A stretch of 64,000 nucleotides of DNA from the NCBI RefSeq assembly GCF_025643255.1, contig NZ_CP087112.1, positions 3,286,001 to 3,350,000 of the forward strand. Reading direction: 5' to 3'. Shown piece by piece: positions 8,025 to 16,760 of this stretch (positions are counted from its first letter, which is position 1; every line of letters starts with the position of its first letter). The translations under genes and the position numbers were made by a program. The DNA comes from Halomonas sp. 7T. GTDB lineage: Bacteria > Pseudomonadota > Gammaproteobacteria > Pseudomonadales > Halomonadaceae. The notes under the pieces are model-generated. The model did not search any database, was not told where the DNA came from, and was given only the letters and a program-made list of their open reading frames with translations.

Positions 8025-9736
8025 AACCGGTTAACAAAATCAGTCGGCAAGCCTACGCCGACATGTACGGCCCCACGGTGGGCGACCGCGTGCGCCTGGG
8101 GGATACCGAGCTATGGATCGAAGTGGAGAAAGACGCCACCCACTACGGCGACGAGGTGAAGTTCGGCGGCGGCAAGGTGATTCGCGACGGCATGGGGCAA
8201 AGCCAACGCAATGACGCTACGGTCATGGATACGGTGATTACTAATGCACTGATTTTAGACTGGTGGGGCATCGTTAAAGCCGATGTCGGCCTGCAGGGCG
8301 GGCGCATTGCCGCCATTGGCAAGGCAGGCAACCCCGACGTACAGCCCGATGTAGAGATTGTGATTGGCCCTGGCACTGAAGTTATCTCAGGCGAAGGCAA
8401 GATTCTCACCGCTGGCGGTATCGACGCGCATATCCACTTTATCTGCCCCCAACAGGTGGAAGAAGCGCTCATGAGCGGCGTCACCACCATGCTGGGCGGC
8501 GGCACTGGCCCGGCGACGGGCTCCAACGCCACCACCTGTACCCCCGGCGCTTGGCACATTGGCAAGATGCTCCAGGCGGTAGATGACCTGCCGATGAACA
8601 TTGGCCTGCTCGGCAAAGGCAACGCCAGCCTGCCTGAAGCATTGGAAGCGCAGCTAGAAGCCGGTGCAATGGGGCTGAAGCTTCACGAAGACTGGGGCAC
8701 CACGCCTGCGTCTATCGATAATTGCTTAAGCGTTGCCGAACGATACGATGTACAGATCGCCATCCACACCGATACGCTCAACGAATCCGGCTTTGTGGAA
8801 GACACCCTGGCGGCGTTCAAAGAGCGCGGTATTCACACCTATCACACCGAAGGGGCTGGGGGCGGTCACGCACCGGATATCCTCACCGCCTGCTCAAAAG
8901 AGTACGTGCTGCCATCTTCTACCAACCCGACGCGGCCTTATACGGTGAACACCATCGACGAGCATCTAGATATGTTGATGGTCTGCCACCACCTGGACCC
9001 TAATATTCCCGAAGACGTGGCCTTTGCCGATTCGCGTATTCGCCGCGAAACCATCGCCGCCGAGGATATCCTCCACGACCTGGGCGTGATCTCGATGATC
9101 GCCTCCGACTCCCAGGCCATGGGCCGCGTGGGCGAAGTAGTCTGCCGCACCTGGCAAACCGCCCACAAAATGAAAGTGCAGCGTGGCCTGCTGCCGGAAG
9201 ATGAAGCGTTAGGGGCTGATAACCTGCGTGCCAAGCGCTATATCGCCAAATACACCATTAACCCTGCCATTACCCACGGCATTGCCCATGAGGTAGGTTC
9301 TATCGAAGTGGGTAAGCTGGCTGATTTAGTGCTCTGGAAACCGGCGTTTTTTGGCGTAAAGCCCTCGCTGATTTTAAAGGGTGGCATGATTGCGGCAGCG
9401 CCCATGGGCGACCCCAATGCCTCTATTCCCACGCCGCAGCCAGTGCATTACCGCCACATGTTTGGTGCCTTTGGGCGGGCCACCAGCCAGATCCGGCTCA
9501 ATTTTGTTAGCCAGGCCGCGATTGATGCGGGAATTAAGGATCGCCTGGGCCTGCATAGCACCTTAGCAGCCTGTAAAAACGTACGGGGCGTGCGCAAAAA
9601 AGATATGAAGCTCAACGACGCCTGCCCAGAGCTGACGGTTGACCCACAAACCTACGAAGTGCGCTGCGACGGCGAACTGCTCACCTGTGAGCCCGCCACC
9701 GAGCTGCCGCTAGCGCAGCGGTATCACTTGTTTTGA
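8021..9736 (+). CDS. ureC: Urease subunit alpha (catalytic)
   Basis: Catalytic subunit with the dinuclear nickel centre, 571 residues. All active-site residues are present, three positions later than in Klebsiella UreC: His137 and His139 (AHIHF), the carbamylated Lys220 and catalytic His222 (GLKLHEDWG), His249, His275 and Asp363. The mobile-flap residues Cys322-His323 (MVCHHLDP) are also intact, so an active enzyme is expected once nickel is loaded. It overlaps ureB by 4 bp and is separated from ureE by a large inverted repeat. Confidence 0.98.
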   Translation: MKPVNKISRQAYADMYGPTVGDRVRLGDTELWIEVEKDATHYGDEVKFGGGKVIRDGMGQSQRNDATVMDTVITNALILDWWGIVKADVGLQGGRIAAIGKAGNPDVQPDVEIVIGPGTEVISGEGKILTAGGIDAHIHFICPQQVEEALMSGVTTMLGGGTGPATGSNATTCTPGAWHIGKMLQAVDDLPMNIGLLGKGNASLPEALEAQLEAGAMGLKLHEDWGTTPASIDNCLSVAERYDVQIAIHTDTLNESGFVEDTLAAFKERGIHTYHTEGAGGGHAPDILTACSKEYVLPSSTNPTRPYTVNTIDEHLDMLMVCHHLDPNIPEDVAFADSRIRRETIAAEDILHDLGVISMIASDSQAMGRVGEVVCRTWQTAHKMKVQRGLLPEDEALGADNLRAKRYIAKYTINPAITHGIAHEVGSIEVGKLADLVLWKPAFFGVKPSLILKGGMIAAAPMGDPNASIPTPQPVHYRHMFGAFGRATSQIRLNFVSQAAIDAGIKDRLGLHSTLAACKNVRGVRKKDMKLNDACPELTVDPQTYEVRCDGELLTCEPATELPLAQRYHLF

Positions 9737-9755
9737 TTGAGTTATTGTCCGGGGC

Positions 9756-9852
9756 GCCGGGGGTAGGCCTACGAGAGGGCGCTGTAAATACGTCCCTGTA
9801 AGCTACTTTTGCCATCCATGGTAAAAGACCCTCTCTACGGCCTACCCCCGGC
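9756..9852. repeat. Extragenic palindromic repeat between ureC and ureE
   Basis: Two 24-nt arms (9756-9779 and 9829-9852) match as an inverted repeat at 21 of 24 positions, starting GCCGGGGGTAGGCC. A smaller internal hairpin at 9807-9826 pairs TTTTGCCAT with ATGGTAAAA, with one G-T pair. It fills most of the gap between ureC and ureE and has no T-tract on the plus strand, so it looks like a REP/BIME-type intergenic element rather than a simple terminator. I recall similar elements in Halomonas genomes but could not check. I see no second copy in this window. Confidence 0.7.
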
Positions 9853-9884
9853 TCAGCCTTCATGGATCGAGAAAGGATAAGAGC

Positions 9885-10427
9885 ATGCTTAAATTAATTG
9901 AGCGCTTAGGGCCGATAGACGAAAGCGCCGCCAGCGACACGCTGACACTGCCCTTCGAGCTACGCATTCGAGGCCGTTTGAAAGCCGAAAGTGACAGCGG
10001 CCAGCCGCTGGGGCTGTTTCTGGATCGCGGTCCCGTGCTGCGCGATGGCGAAGGCTTAAAAGCTGAAAGTGGCGAGGTAGTGCGCATACGTGCCGCTATT
10101 GAGCCTGTGGTGACTGCGCGAGTAAGCACAGGCTTACCCCTGGCGAGGCTTGCTTACCACCTTGGCAACCGCCATGTGCAGCTGGCGCTGGGCGAAGACG
10201 AAAAGGGCGGCTGGGTGCGCTTCCCCCCCGACCATGTGCTAGAAGAACTGGCGGAATTGCTGGGAGCTGAGCTTGAGCATCACAACGCCACCTTCGACCC
10301 AGAGCCGGGGGCCTATAACCAAGTAGGTGGCGGCGGGCATTCTCACGGACATTCTCATGGACACTCCCACGACCATGAGCACCCACATGATCATTCACAC
10401 GCTCATGAGCACCACCATGCCCACTGA
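9885..10427 (+). CDS. ureE: UreE, urease nickel metallochaperone
   Basis: Nickel-binding chaperone that hands Ni2+ to the UreG/UreF/UreD complex. It has 180 residues: an N-terminal peptide-binding domain (about 1-70), a metal-binding domain with the conserved GNRHV histidine (about residue 96), and a C-terminal tail of about 30 residues containing 16 histidines alternating with Gly, Ser, Asp and Glu. That tail is typical of nickel-storing UreE (as in Klebsiella) and absent from many others. The gene follows the palindromic repeat, and its end overlaps ureF. Confidence 0.95.
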   Translation: MLKLIERLGPIDESAASDTLTLPFELRIRGRLKAESDSGQPLGLFLDRGPVLRDGEGLKAESGEVVRIRAAIEPVVTARVSTGLPLARLAYHLGNRHVQLALGEDEKGGWVRFPPDHVLEELAELLGAELEHHNATFDPEPGAYNQVGGGGHSHGHSHGHSHDHEHPHDHSHAHEHHHAH

Positions 10428-11100
10428 GCAGCCATCAGACCTCGCCCTGTTAGGGCTGATGCAGCTGGTCAGCCCCGCACTGCCCATCGGTGCCTTTGCG
10501 TTTTCCCAAGGGTTGGAAAGTGCCTTTGAGCTGGGCTGGGTCAGCGATGAGCAAAGTCTGGCGGTGTGGCTTTCTGGCGTGCTGGAAGACGGCCTAACCC
10601 GCTGTGAGCTGCCGCTGATTGCACGCTTATACTCCGCCTTTGAGCAACAGGACAGTGCCGTCGTTGCGCAATGGGATGAGTGGCTGGCCGCCACCCGAGA
10701 AACCGCTGAACTGGCCGCCGAGGATAGCCGCTTGGGCGCTTCGCTCAAGCGCTTGCTGGGCAGCCTGGACTTATTGCCACATGAGACCTTACTGCCGGCT
10801 CATGCCGGCTACGTCACCCTATTTAGCTATGCCGCCCACATGCGCGGCGTATCCAAGCGTCAGGCGCTTTTAGGGTTTGGCTGGGCGTGGCTGGAAAACC
10901 AGCTGGCGGTGGCCTGCAAAGCACTGCCCCTGGGCCACACCGCCGCCCAACGCGTGATTGAACAGCTGCGCGGGGAGCTGGTGGCCGCCGTCGACCAGGC
11001 GTTGTTGCTCGACGATGATGGCCTTGGCCCCGTATTGCCCGGCGTGGCGCTGGCAAGTGCGCTGCATGAAACGCAATATTCACGCTTGTTTAGAAGCTAA
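10405..11100 (+). CDS. ureF: UreF, urease accessory protein
   Basis: Part of the urease activation complex; it binds UreD and regulates the UreG GTPase. The frame is open from 10327, but the first residues there are only the other-frame reading of the ureE histidine tail. ATG 10405 (231 residues) or 10417 (227 residues) gives the family length, and neither has a clear ribosome site, which suggests coupling to ureE. Conserved UreF segments are LMQLVSPALPIGAFAFSQGLE and ALLGFGWAWLENQLAVACKA. It overlaps ureE by about 20 bp and precedes ureG by 41 bp. Confidence 0.93.
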   Translation: MSTTMPTEQPSDLALLGLMQLVSPALPIGAFAFSQGLESAFELGWVSDEQSLAVWLSGVLEDGLTRCELPLIARLYSAFEQQDSAVVAQWDEWLAATRETAELAAEDSRLGASLKRLLGSLDLLPHETLLPAHAGYVTLFSYAAHMRGVSKRQALLGFGWAWLENQLAVACKALPLGHTAAQRVIEQLRGELVAAVDQALLLDDDGLGPVLPGVALASALHETQYSRLFRS

Positions 11101-11141
11101 ACGCTTAGCTATTTTAAAAGCTTATCTATTAGGAGAGAACA

Positions 11142-11780
11142 ATGACGCACTGTTTACGCGTAGGCGTGGGTGGCCCGGTGGGTTCCGGTAAAACCGCACT
11201 GCTCAAGCAGCTCTGTTCAGCGCTAAGGGATTACTACGACATCGCCGTCGTGACCAATGATATTTATACCCGCGAAGATGCCGATTTTTTGCTCAAACAC
11301 GATGCCCTGCCTGCCGACCGCATACTCGGCGTGGAAACCGGCGGCTGCCCGCACACGGCGATTCGTGAAGATGCCTCGATGAACCTAGCAGCGATTGATG
11401 AGCTGCACGCCCGCCATCCAAAACTTGAGCTAGTGTTGGTGGAGTCCGGTGGTGACAACCTGTCGGCCACTTTCAGCCCCGAGCTTTCCGATCTCACGCT
11501 GTACGTGATCGACGTTTCCGCAGGCGATAAGATCCCCCGTAAAGGCGGGCCAGGCATTACCAAATCAGACCTACTGATTATCAACAAAATTGATATTGCC
11601 GAGCAGGTGCACGCGTCTCTTGAGGTGATGGAGCGCGACTCGAAGAAAATGCGTGGCGAGCGTCCCTTTGTGTTTACCAACCTCTACGATGGCGTTGGGC
11701 TTGAAGAGATCATCCGCTTTATTCTCGATAAAGGGATGTTAGATGAGAGGCGCCCACAGGCTGAAAAAGCTATCGGCTGA
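11142..11780 (+). CDS. ureG: UreG, urease maturation GTPase
   Basis: SIMIBI-class GTPase that drives nickel insertion into urease. It has 212 residues with the P-loop [11 protein letters not shown] (about 8-18), the conserved metal-binding motif GCPH in [13 protein letters not shown], and base-recognition NKID near residue 147. A good ribosome site (AGGAGA) precedes the ATG. It is the last ure gene: the next gene is convergent, with a 17-bp gap. The nickel accessory set (UreD, E, F, G) is complete in this window, but no dedicated nickel transporter is. Confidence 0.97.
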   Translation: MTHCLRVGVGGPVGSGKTALLKQLCSALRDYYDIAVVTNDIYTREDADFLLKHDALPADRILGVETGGCPHTAIREDASMNLAAIDELHARHPKLELVLVESGGDNLSATFSPELSDLTLYVIDVSAGDKIPRKGGPGITKSDLLIINKIDIAEQVHASLEVMERDSKKMRGERPFVFTNLYDGVGLEEIIRFILDKGMLDERRPQAEKAIG

Positions 11781-11797
11781 GGTAATAAATCCCGCTC

Positions 11798-12724
11798 TTA
11801 CTTTACCCGTGTAATGGGCTGTCGGCTTGGGTCGGCATACCAGGGCAGATCCAGGCGGGTATTTCTTTCCAGCTCAGCAATGACTTGGGCGCCCAGCAGT
11901 AAAATGACGGCGCCCACTTCCAGGCTAATCAGCAAAATCACCAGCGTTGCCAGCGAGCCGTAAACGGCGTTGACGAACGACAGGTTGGCGAAATAGTAGA
12001 CCAGCAGTAGCCGTACGCCTTCCCACAGCAGTGCCGCAACGAATCCACCCACTACCGCACGACGTAAAGCAATGCGCACGACGGGCAGCACTTTATAGAT
12101 AGCGCTGAATAACAAGAACACCCCAACAAAACTGGCCAGGTTTAGCACGGGGCCTGAAAACCCCGCGAGCGGCAGTTCTCTATCGAAAAACATCAGCACC
12201 AATGCATTGAGCGAGCTGGCCAGGGTGACCACTAGTGTCAGCGCCATCAACCCGGCGCCCAACACCACCATGAAAGCGTAGGGCAGCATCACGGAAACCC
12301 AGACGCTGCGTTTAACATGGGGCGTCTCCGGCGCATGAAAAATGATCGCAAGAGCATCTTCCAGCATGCGAAAAGCAAAGGAGCTAAACAGCAGCAGAAT
12401 AGGGAAGCTCAAAATGCCAATGACATCCCGGGAAGCCAGCAAGCTACGCACGGCTTCCAACAGCACTTCGGCGTGAGCAGGGGCCATATGGCGCGCCTGT
12501 ACCGTTAGCACATTTAGAAGGTGCTGTTCATCAACCACCTGGGTGAGGAGCACCACGAGGAGAGCAAACAGCGGCACAATGGAGAGCAGAATATTATAGC
12601 CCACGCCTCCTGCCAGCAGGATGCCGTGGTTTTTAAAGAAGTTGCGTATTACGCGCCAGGCAAAACGGGCCAGCCGAGGGAGCAGTAAAAAGAGCGTACT
12701 AATGATGACGCGGGTTCGAACCAT
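11798..12724 (-). CDS. YihY/BrkB-family inner membrane protein
   Basis: A 308-residue integral membrane protein of the YihY/BrkB (formerly 'ribonuclease BN') family; function not established. It has about six hydrophobic segments, and the family hallmark FFKNHGILLAGGVGYNILLSI lies in the first 55 residues. The frame extends to 12763, but the ATG at 12724 has an AAGGAGA ribosome site 10 bp upstream (12735-12741), while the upstream start has none. It is convergent with ureG and divergent from the chemoreceptor, and I see no functional link to either. Confidence 0.85.
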   Translation of the reverse strand: MVRTRVIISTLFLLLPRLARFAWRVIRNFFKNHGILLAGGVGYNILLSIVPLFALLVVLLTQVVDEQHLLNVLTVQARHMAPAHAEVLLEAVRSLLASRDVIGILSFPILLLFSSFAFRMLEDALAIIFHAPETPHVKRSVWVSVMLPYAFMVVLGAGLMALTLVVTLASSLNALVLMFFDRELPLAGFSGPVLNLASFVGVFLLFSAIYKVLPVVRIALRRAVVGGFVAALLWEGVRLLLVYYFANLSFVNAVYGSLATLVILLISLEVGAVILLLGAQVIAELERNTRLDLPWYADPSRQPITRVK

Positions 12725-12960
12725 GGCGTGCTGTTCTCCTTGTACGTGAGCCCCTACTGCCATGATACGCCGATGGAAGTAGCAAATAACAAGGAGGGTG
12801 AGGAATTACAGCACCAGGAGGCACGGCGATTGAATAACAGCGGAAATAAAAACTGCCCTGACCGGGCGGTTGCGGTTAGAGCAGCGGAAGAGTGTGGCTA
12901 GCAGCTTGCTAAAACGGGCCGTCCTTGGCCACCACCTGAACACAATGAACCGATAGGATA

Positions 12961-12986
12961 TTGATAACCTTAACCTATGTTATCAA
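12961..12986. promoter_or_regulatory. Inverted repeat in the chemoreceptor upstream region
   Basis: Perfect 8-bp arms TTGATAAC and GTTATCAA are separated by 10 bp, about 60 bp upstream of the chemoreceptor promoter. The whole gap 12725-13115 contains no convincing gene; this dyad and the promoter at 13044-13077 are the only structure I can support. A protein-binding site is possible, and the regulator is unknown. Confidence 0.35.
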
Positions 12987-13043
12987 CAGCCGGGTTGATG
13001 GGATAATTAACTGTTCAATAAGTAAAAAAGTACCGTGAGTGGT

Positions 13044-13077
13044 TAAAGTTGACACACATTAAGCCGATATTTATAAG
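13044..13077 (+). promoter_or_regulatory. FliA (sigma-28)-like promoter of the chemoreceptor gene
   Basis: TAAAGTTG-N11-GCCGATAT matches the flagellar sigma-28 consensus TAAAGTTT-N11-GCCGATAA at 14 of 16 positions with exact spacing. The same stretch also contains a sigma-70-like TTGACA-N17-TATAAG (13049-13077), so both holoenzymes may read it. It lies 39-72 bp before the start codon. Confidence 0.65.
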
Positions 13078-13115
13078 CATAATTCTATTAAAATTCTCAT
13101 TGGACCAATAACATC

Positions 13116-14876
13116 ATGGCTACTGCTCCCCACACAACCGTAAGACGAGCCTCCGGGCTGCAAGCAAAAGTGCTTGCGCTGGTGTTGCTACCCCTGCTTT
13201 TAGTGACCGTTGCCCTGGTAGTCTTTGATGCGTATAGCCGCACCCAAGACACCCGTAACACCCTTGCCGAGCAGCGTGAACTGCTCATTAACGAGCGCCG
13301 CGATGCGGTGCGTGATGTGGTGCAAATGGCCACCACCGCCGCTGCGCCTATTTACGAGCAGGCCGGTGCTAATGATGAGGAAGCAAAACAGCAGGTAGCA
13401 GAGTTGGTGCGCGCCATGCGCTTTGACGACAACAACTACATTTTTATCTACGACTATGAGGGTAACAATATCGTCACGGCCCCCGCCCCAGAGCGGGAAG
13501 GTACCAATATGATTGATGTGCAAACCCCTGACGGTAAGTACCTTATTCGCGACATTATTCAGTTTGCACAGGGTGGTGGTGGTTTCTACAGCTACTTATG
13601 GGAATACCCCGGTACCCGCGAGATTGAACCGAAGCACTCATATGTCGATAATTTTGAAAAATGGGGTTGGTTAATTGGCGCCGGGGTATATGTCACCGAT
13701 GTAGACGATACTGTTGCTGGGCTTGAAGCGGCTGCCCGTACTAATTTACGCCAGTCCATTATCTATGCCGCGCTACTAGGGGCTGCTCTGTTCGCGATTG
13801 TCGCGCTCCTCTCTTACGGTTTTGTTCGCCGCACGGTTGGGCCGATCAAGCGCACAACCAGCGCTATGCAAGATATTGCACAAGGCCGTGGTGACCTCAC
13901 CCAGCGCTTAGCGGTAGAGAGCAACGATGAAGTAGGGAGTCTGGCGATTCAGTTCAACGCCTTTGTGGAGCGCATGCAGGAAACCCTGCTGGATGTGCGT
14001 CGCAGCACCATGAGCGTGTACCAATCGGCGGGGGAGATCTCCCACAGCTCCGAGGAACTGGCCACCCGCACTGAGCAGGCGGCGGCCAACTTGCAAGAAA
14101 CCTCGGCGTCTATGGAGGAGATCACCTCGACGGTGAACCACAGCGCGGATAACGCCCAGCAGGCCAATAAGCTGGTGCAATCCACGTCAGAGGTGGCCCA
14201 CCAGGGTGAAGAGGCGATGGGCCAGGTTGAGCGCACCATGAGCGATATTAACGACTCGGCCACGCGCATCAGCGAAATTATTAGCATGATTGATGCCATT
14301 GCCTTCCAGACTAACATTCTGGCGCTTAACGCCTCGGTAGAAGCGGCGCGGGCCGGTGAGCATGGCCGTGGTTTTGCCGTGGTGGCTCAAGAGGTGCGGG
14401 TGCTGGCTAGCCGCTCCAGCGATGCTTCTAAAGAGATTCGCGGGCTGATCGACAACTCGGTGCAGCACACTCATGCTGGTGCCGAACTGGTGCGTAATGC
14501 AGGCGCGACGATGCGTGAAATCGTTGAAAGCGTCTCTAAAGTCACCGACGTTATTGGTGAGATTAGCGCCGGAGCCAAAGAGCAAAGCAGCGGTATCGGT
14601 CAGATCAACACTGCTGTGGCAGAAATGGACACCATGACTCAGCAGAACGCTGCCATGGTGCAGGAGTCCACTACCGCCGCTGCCGACATGCGTCGCCACG
14701 CCGAACACCTGAACGAGCTGATCAACTCCTTCGTGTTAGGCGAGGATGAATCCCTGCAGCGCCAAGCACTGCCTGCCAAAGGCACGGCCAGTGCGAATGC
14801 GGGATTAAAGCGCCCAGCGCTCTCTTCCAAGTCAGCGCCCGCCCAGCACGCCGATGATAAGTGGGAAGAGTTCTAG
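13116..14876 (+). CDS. Methyl-accepting chemotaxis protein with Cache sensor
   Basis: Transmembrane chemoreceptor of 586 residues: TM1 (about 15-37), a periplasmic single-Cache domain (about 45-200, including [12 protein letters not shown] and [14 protein letters not shown]), TM2 (about 210-232), HAMP (about 232-286) and the cytoplasmic signalling domain. The CheA/CheW-contact hairpin tip ([19 protein letters not shown]) is near residue 400. The protein ends in KWEEF, which fits the xWxxF pentapeptide that tethers CheR/CheB in Tar-type receptors. Cache domains often bind small organic acids or amino acids; the ligand here is unknown. It is monocistronic, with its own promoter and a strong terminator. 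Confidence 0.95.
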   Translation: MATAPHTTVRRASGLQAKVLALVLLPLLLVTVALVVFDAYSRTQDTRNTLAEQRELLINERRDAVRDVVQMATTAAAPIYEQAGANDEEAKQQVAELVRAMRFDDNNYIFIYDYEGNNIVTAPAPEREGTNMIDVQTPDGKYLIRDIIQFAQGGGGFYSYLWEYPGTREIEPKHSYVDNFEKWGWLIGAGVYVTDVDDTVAGLEAAARTNLRQSIIYAALLGAALFAIVALLSYGFVRRTVGPIKRTTSAMQDIAQGRGDLTQRLAVESNDEVGSLAIQFNAFVERMQETLLDVRRSTMSVYQSAGEISHSSEELATRTEQAAANLQETSASMEEITSTVNHSADNAQQANKLVQSTSEVAHQGEEAMGQVERTMSDINDSATRISEIISMIDAIAFQTNILALNASVEAARAGEHGRGFAVVAQEVRVLASRSSDASKEIRGLIDNSVQHTHAGAELVRNAGATMREIVESVSKVTDVIGEISAGAKEQSSGIGQINTAVAEMDTMTQQNAAMVQESTTAAADMRRHAEHLNELINSFVLGEDESLQRQALPAKGTASANAGLKRPALSSKSAPAQHADDKWEEF

Positions 14877-14910
14877 GCAGAGGGTAGTTAGCGAACCGTT
14901 AGCGAATACA

Positions 14911-14943
14911 AAAGGGGCTTGCCGATTGGCAAGCCCCTTTTTT
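14911..14943 (+). terminator. Rho-independent terminator after the chemoreceptor
   Basis: Perfect 13-bp stem AAAGGGGCTTGCC / GGCAAGCCCCTTT with the tetraloop GATT, followed by a run of Ts on the plus strand. It is nearly symmetrical, so it could also serve the convergent dctM gene, which ends 31 bp further on. Confidence 0.9.
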
Positions 14944-14973
14944 CGTACGTGCTTTTTAGCTCAGTGGTTCTGC

Positions 14974-16236
14974 TTAATTACCCGACCAGCCCAACAAAAT
15001 CGGCACGTACACCACCAGCAGCAGCACACCAATTAGCCCCAGTAGGTAAGGGATAATTGCCCGCGTGATGCGCTCAAGCGGCAGCTGTGTGACCGACGAG
15101 GCGACGTAGAGGTTAATTGCCACCGGTGGGGTAATCATACCAATGGAAAGCCCCACCACGATGATCAGCCCAAAGTGGATCGGGTCGATGCCCAGCTGCA
15201 GCACCAGCGGCAGCAGTACCGGGGTGAGAATGATCAAGGCGCTAGCGGTTTCGATAAACACCCCGGTCAGCAGAATCACCGCCACCACCAGCAGCATAAT
15301 CACGTAGGGGTTAGTGGAGAGCGACAGCACAGATTGGGCGATGGCGCCGGGCACTTGCCAGCTAGACAGTGTCCAGCTCAGCACTGCCGACATGGCAATC
15401 ACCAGCATAATCACCGCCGTGGTCATCGCCGAGCGAATCAGCAGCTTATATACCTGGGCCAGGGTTAAATCCCGGTACACAAACAGCGATACCAACAGCG
15501 CGTAGTTGACTGCCACTACGGCGGCTTCCGAAGGCGTGAAAATGCCCGAAAAGATACCGCCCAGAATAATAACCGGCGTCATCAGACCCCAGCTGGCGGC
15601 TTTAAACGTACGCCAGATAGTCAGTAGCGAGAGCGGCGTACCTTTGGGGTATTGGCGCTTATACGCTTGCGTGATTGCAATGGCCATGAGACCCAAACCC
15701 ATGGCCAGCCCGGGTAAAAAGCCGTTCAAAAACAGCTTGGACACCGACTGCTGGGCAATCACTGCGTAGATAATCATCGGCACCGAAGGGGGAATCACCA
15801 CGCCGATGGTGCCGCTGGCGGCGATTAAGCTGGCCGCTGACGCCGGGTCGTAGCCTTTGCGCTTAAGCTCCGGCACCAGGCTTGAACCCACTGCAGCAGT
15901 CGTCGCCGCGCCGGAGCCAGAAATCGCCGCGAAGAACATGCCCGCCATCACCGAGACCACCGAAAGCCCGCCGCGCATAAAGCCTACCAGCGAATCGGCA
16001 AAGCTCACCAGTCGCTCGCTGACCCTGCCCTGGGCCATTAAATCTCCCGCTAGAATAAACATCGGGATCGCGACCAGGGCAAAGGAGTTAATGCCTTGAA
16101 ACATCTGCTGGGTCACGACCATTAGCGGCACGCCAGACTGATGCAAGGCATACAGTGTGCTGGCGCCAATCGCAAAGGCGATCGGCACGCCCAGCAGCAT
16201 AAACAGGAAAAACAGCCCAAACAGCACCAGCGTCAT
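14974..16236 (-). CDS. dctM: TRAP transporter large permease (DctM)
   Basis: Large membrane subunit of a tripartite ATP-independent periplasmic transporter, which uses the sodium gradient to import carboxylates and similar anions. It has 420 residues with roughly a dozen hydrophobic helices and family motifs such as SGSGAATTAAVGS (about 90-102) and GIFTPSEAAVVAVNYAL (about 225-241). It is the last gene of a dctPQM run, and each junction overlaps by 4 bp. The substrate is not determined; the neighbouring FAD-linked dehydrogenase suggests a 2-hydroxy acid. Confidence 0.93.
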   Translation of the reverse strand: MTLVLFGLFFLFMLLGVPIAFAIGASTLYALHQSGVPLMVVTQQMFQGINSFALVAIPMFILAGDLMAQGRVSERLVSFADSLVGFMRGGLSVVSVMAGMFFAAISGSGAATTAAVGSSLVPELKRKGYDPASAASLIAASGTIGVVIPPSVPMIIYAVIAQQSVSKLFLNGFLPGLAMGLGLMAIAITQAYKRQYPKGTPLSLLTIWRTFKAASWGLMTPVIILGGIFSGIFTPSEAAVVAVNYALLVSLFVYRDLTLAQVYKLLIRSAMTTAVIMLVIAMSAVLSWTLSSWQVPGAIAQSVLSLSTNPYVIMLLVVAVILLTGVFIETASALIILTPVLLPLVLQLGIDPIHFGLIIVVGLSIGMITPPVAINLYVASSVTQLPLERITRAIIPYLLGLIGVLLLVVYVPILLGWSGN

Positions 16237-16760
16237 AGCGATTTCTCCTCGGCGGCGGCTGTCGGTTCACCGTTGATCAGCACTTCAATCATGTCCACCA
16301 AGGCGTACCACGCCATGATAGCGGCTGAAATCGGAATCACTGCATACACGTAGGTCATCGAGAGACGCAAAGAAGCGGATTTCTGAAAGCTTTGCACCTG
16401 CATATAGCGGTAGCCAATCATGACCAACATCACCATAAAGGCCAGTACCACCGCGAGCGCTGCCAAGCGCGCTAGCTTGCGTAGCGGCAGTGGGAGTGCG
16501 TCCACGGCGAACGTTACTGCGATATGTCGCCCACGCTGAAAGGCCAGCGTACCGGCTAAAAACGTAATCCACACTAGCAGAAAGCGTGCGACCTCTTCGG
16601 TCCAGCCCACGGCGTTAAAAAAAACGCGCGAAACAATCTGTAGCGTGATTACGCCAATTAAAGCTGCCATGCCCGCAAACACCACGGGCTGGATGATCAC
16701 ATCCAGCCCGCGTTCAATGCGTCGCAGCAGCGTCAAAAGAGGCTGTGCAAACACCATCAC
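16233..16760 (-). CDS. dctQ: TRAP transporter small permease (DctQ)
   Basis: Small four-helix membrane subunit of the same TRAP transporter, 175 residues. Hydrophobic segments are at about 25-45, 58-78, 95-117 and 138-160, with the family-typical VGWTEEVARFLLVWITFLA. Overlaps of 4 bp with both dctP and dctM indicate translational coupling and fixed stoichiometry. Family call by topology, motif and gene order. Confidence 0.9.
   Translation of the reverse strand: MMVFAQPLLTLLRRIERGLDVIIQPVVFAGMAALIGVITLQIVSRVFFNAVGWTEEVARFLLVWITFLAGTLAFQRGRHIAVTFAVDALPLPLRKLARLAALAVVLAFMVMLVMIGYRYMQVQSFQKSASLRLSMTYVYAVIPISAAIMAWYALVDMIEVLINGEPTAAAEEKSL

Noticed and set aside
10327..10404. Longer UreF start at 10327
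   Set aside because: The extra residues are just the ureE histidine-tail codons read in another frame and do not match UreF proteins.
10318..10427. Tandem repeat in ureE suggesting a CRISPR or microsatellite
   Set aside because: It is codon repetition encoding the histidine-rich tail of a real protein.
12725..12763. Longer start of the YihY protein at 12763
   Set aside because: No ribosome site there, whereas ATG 12724 has AAGGAGA at good spacing.
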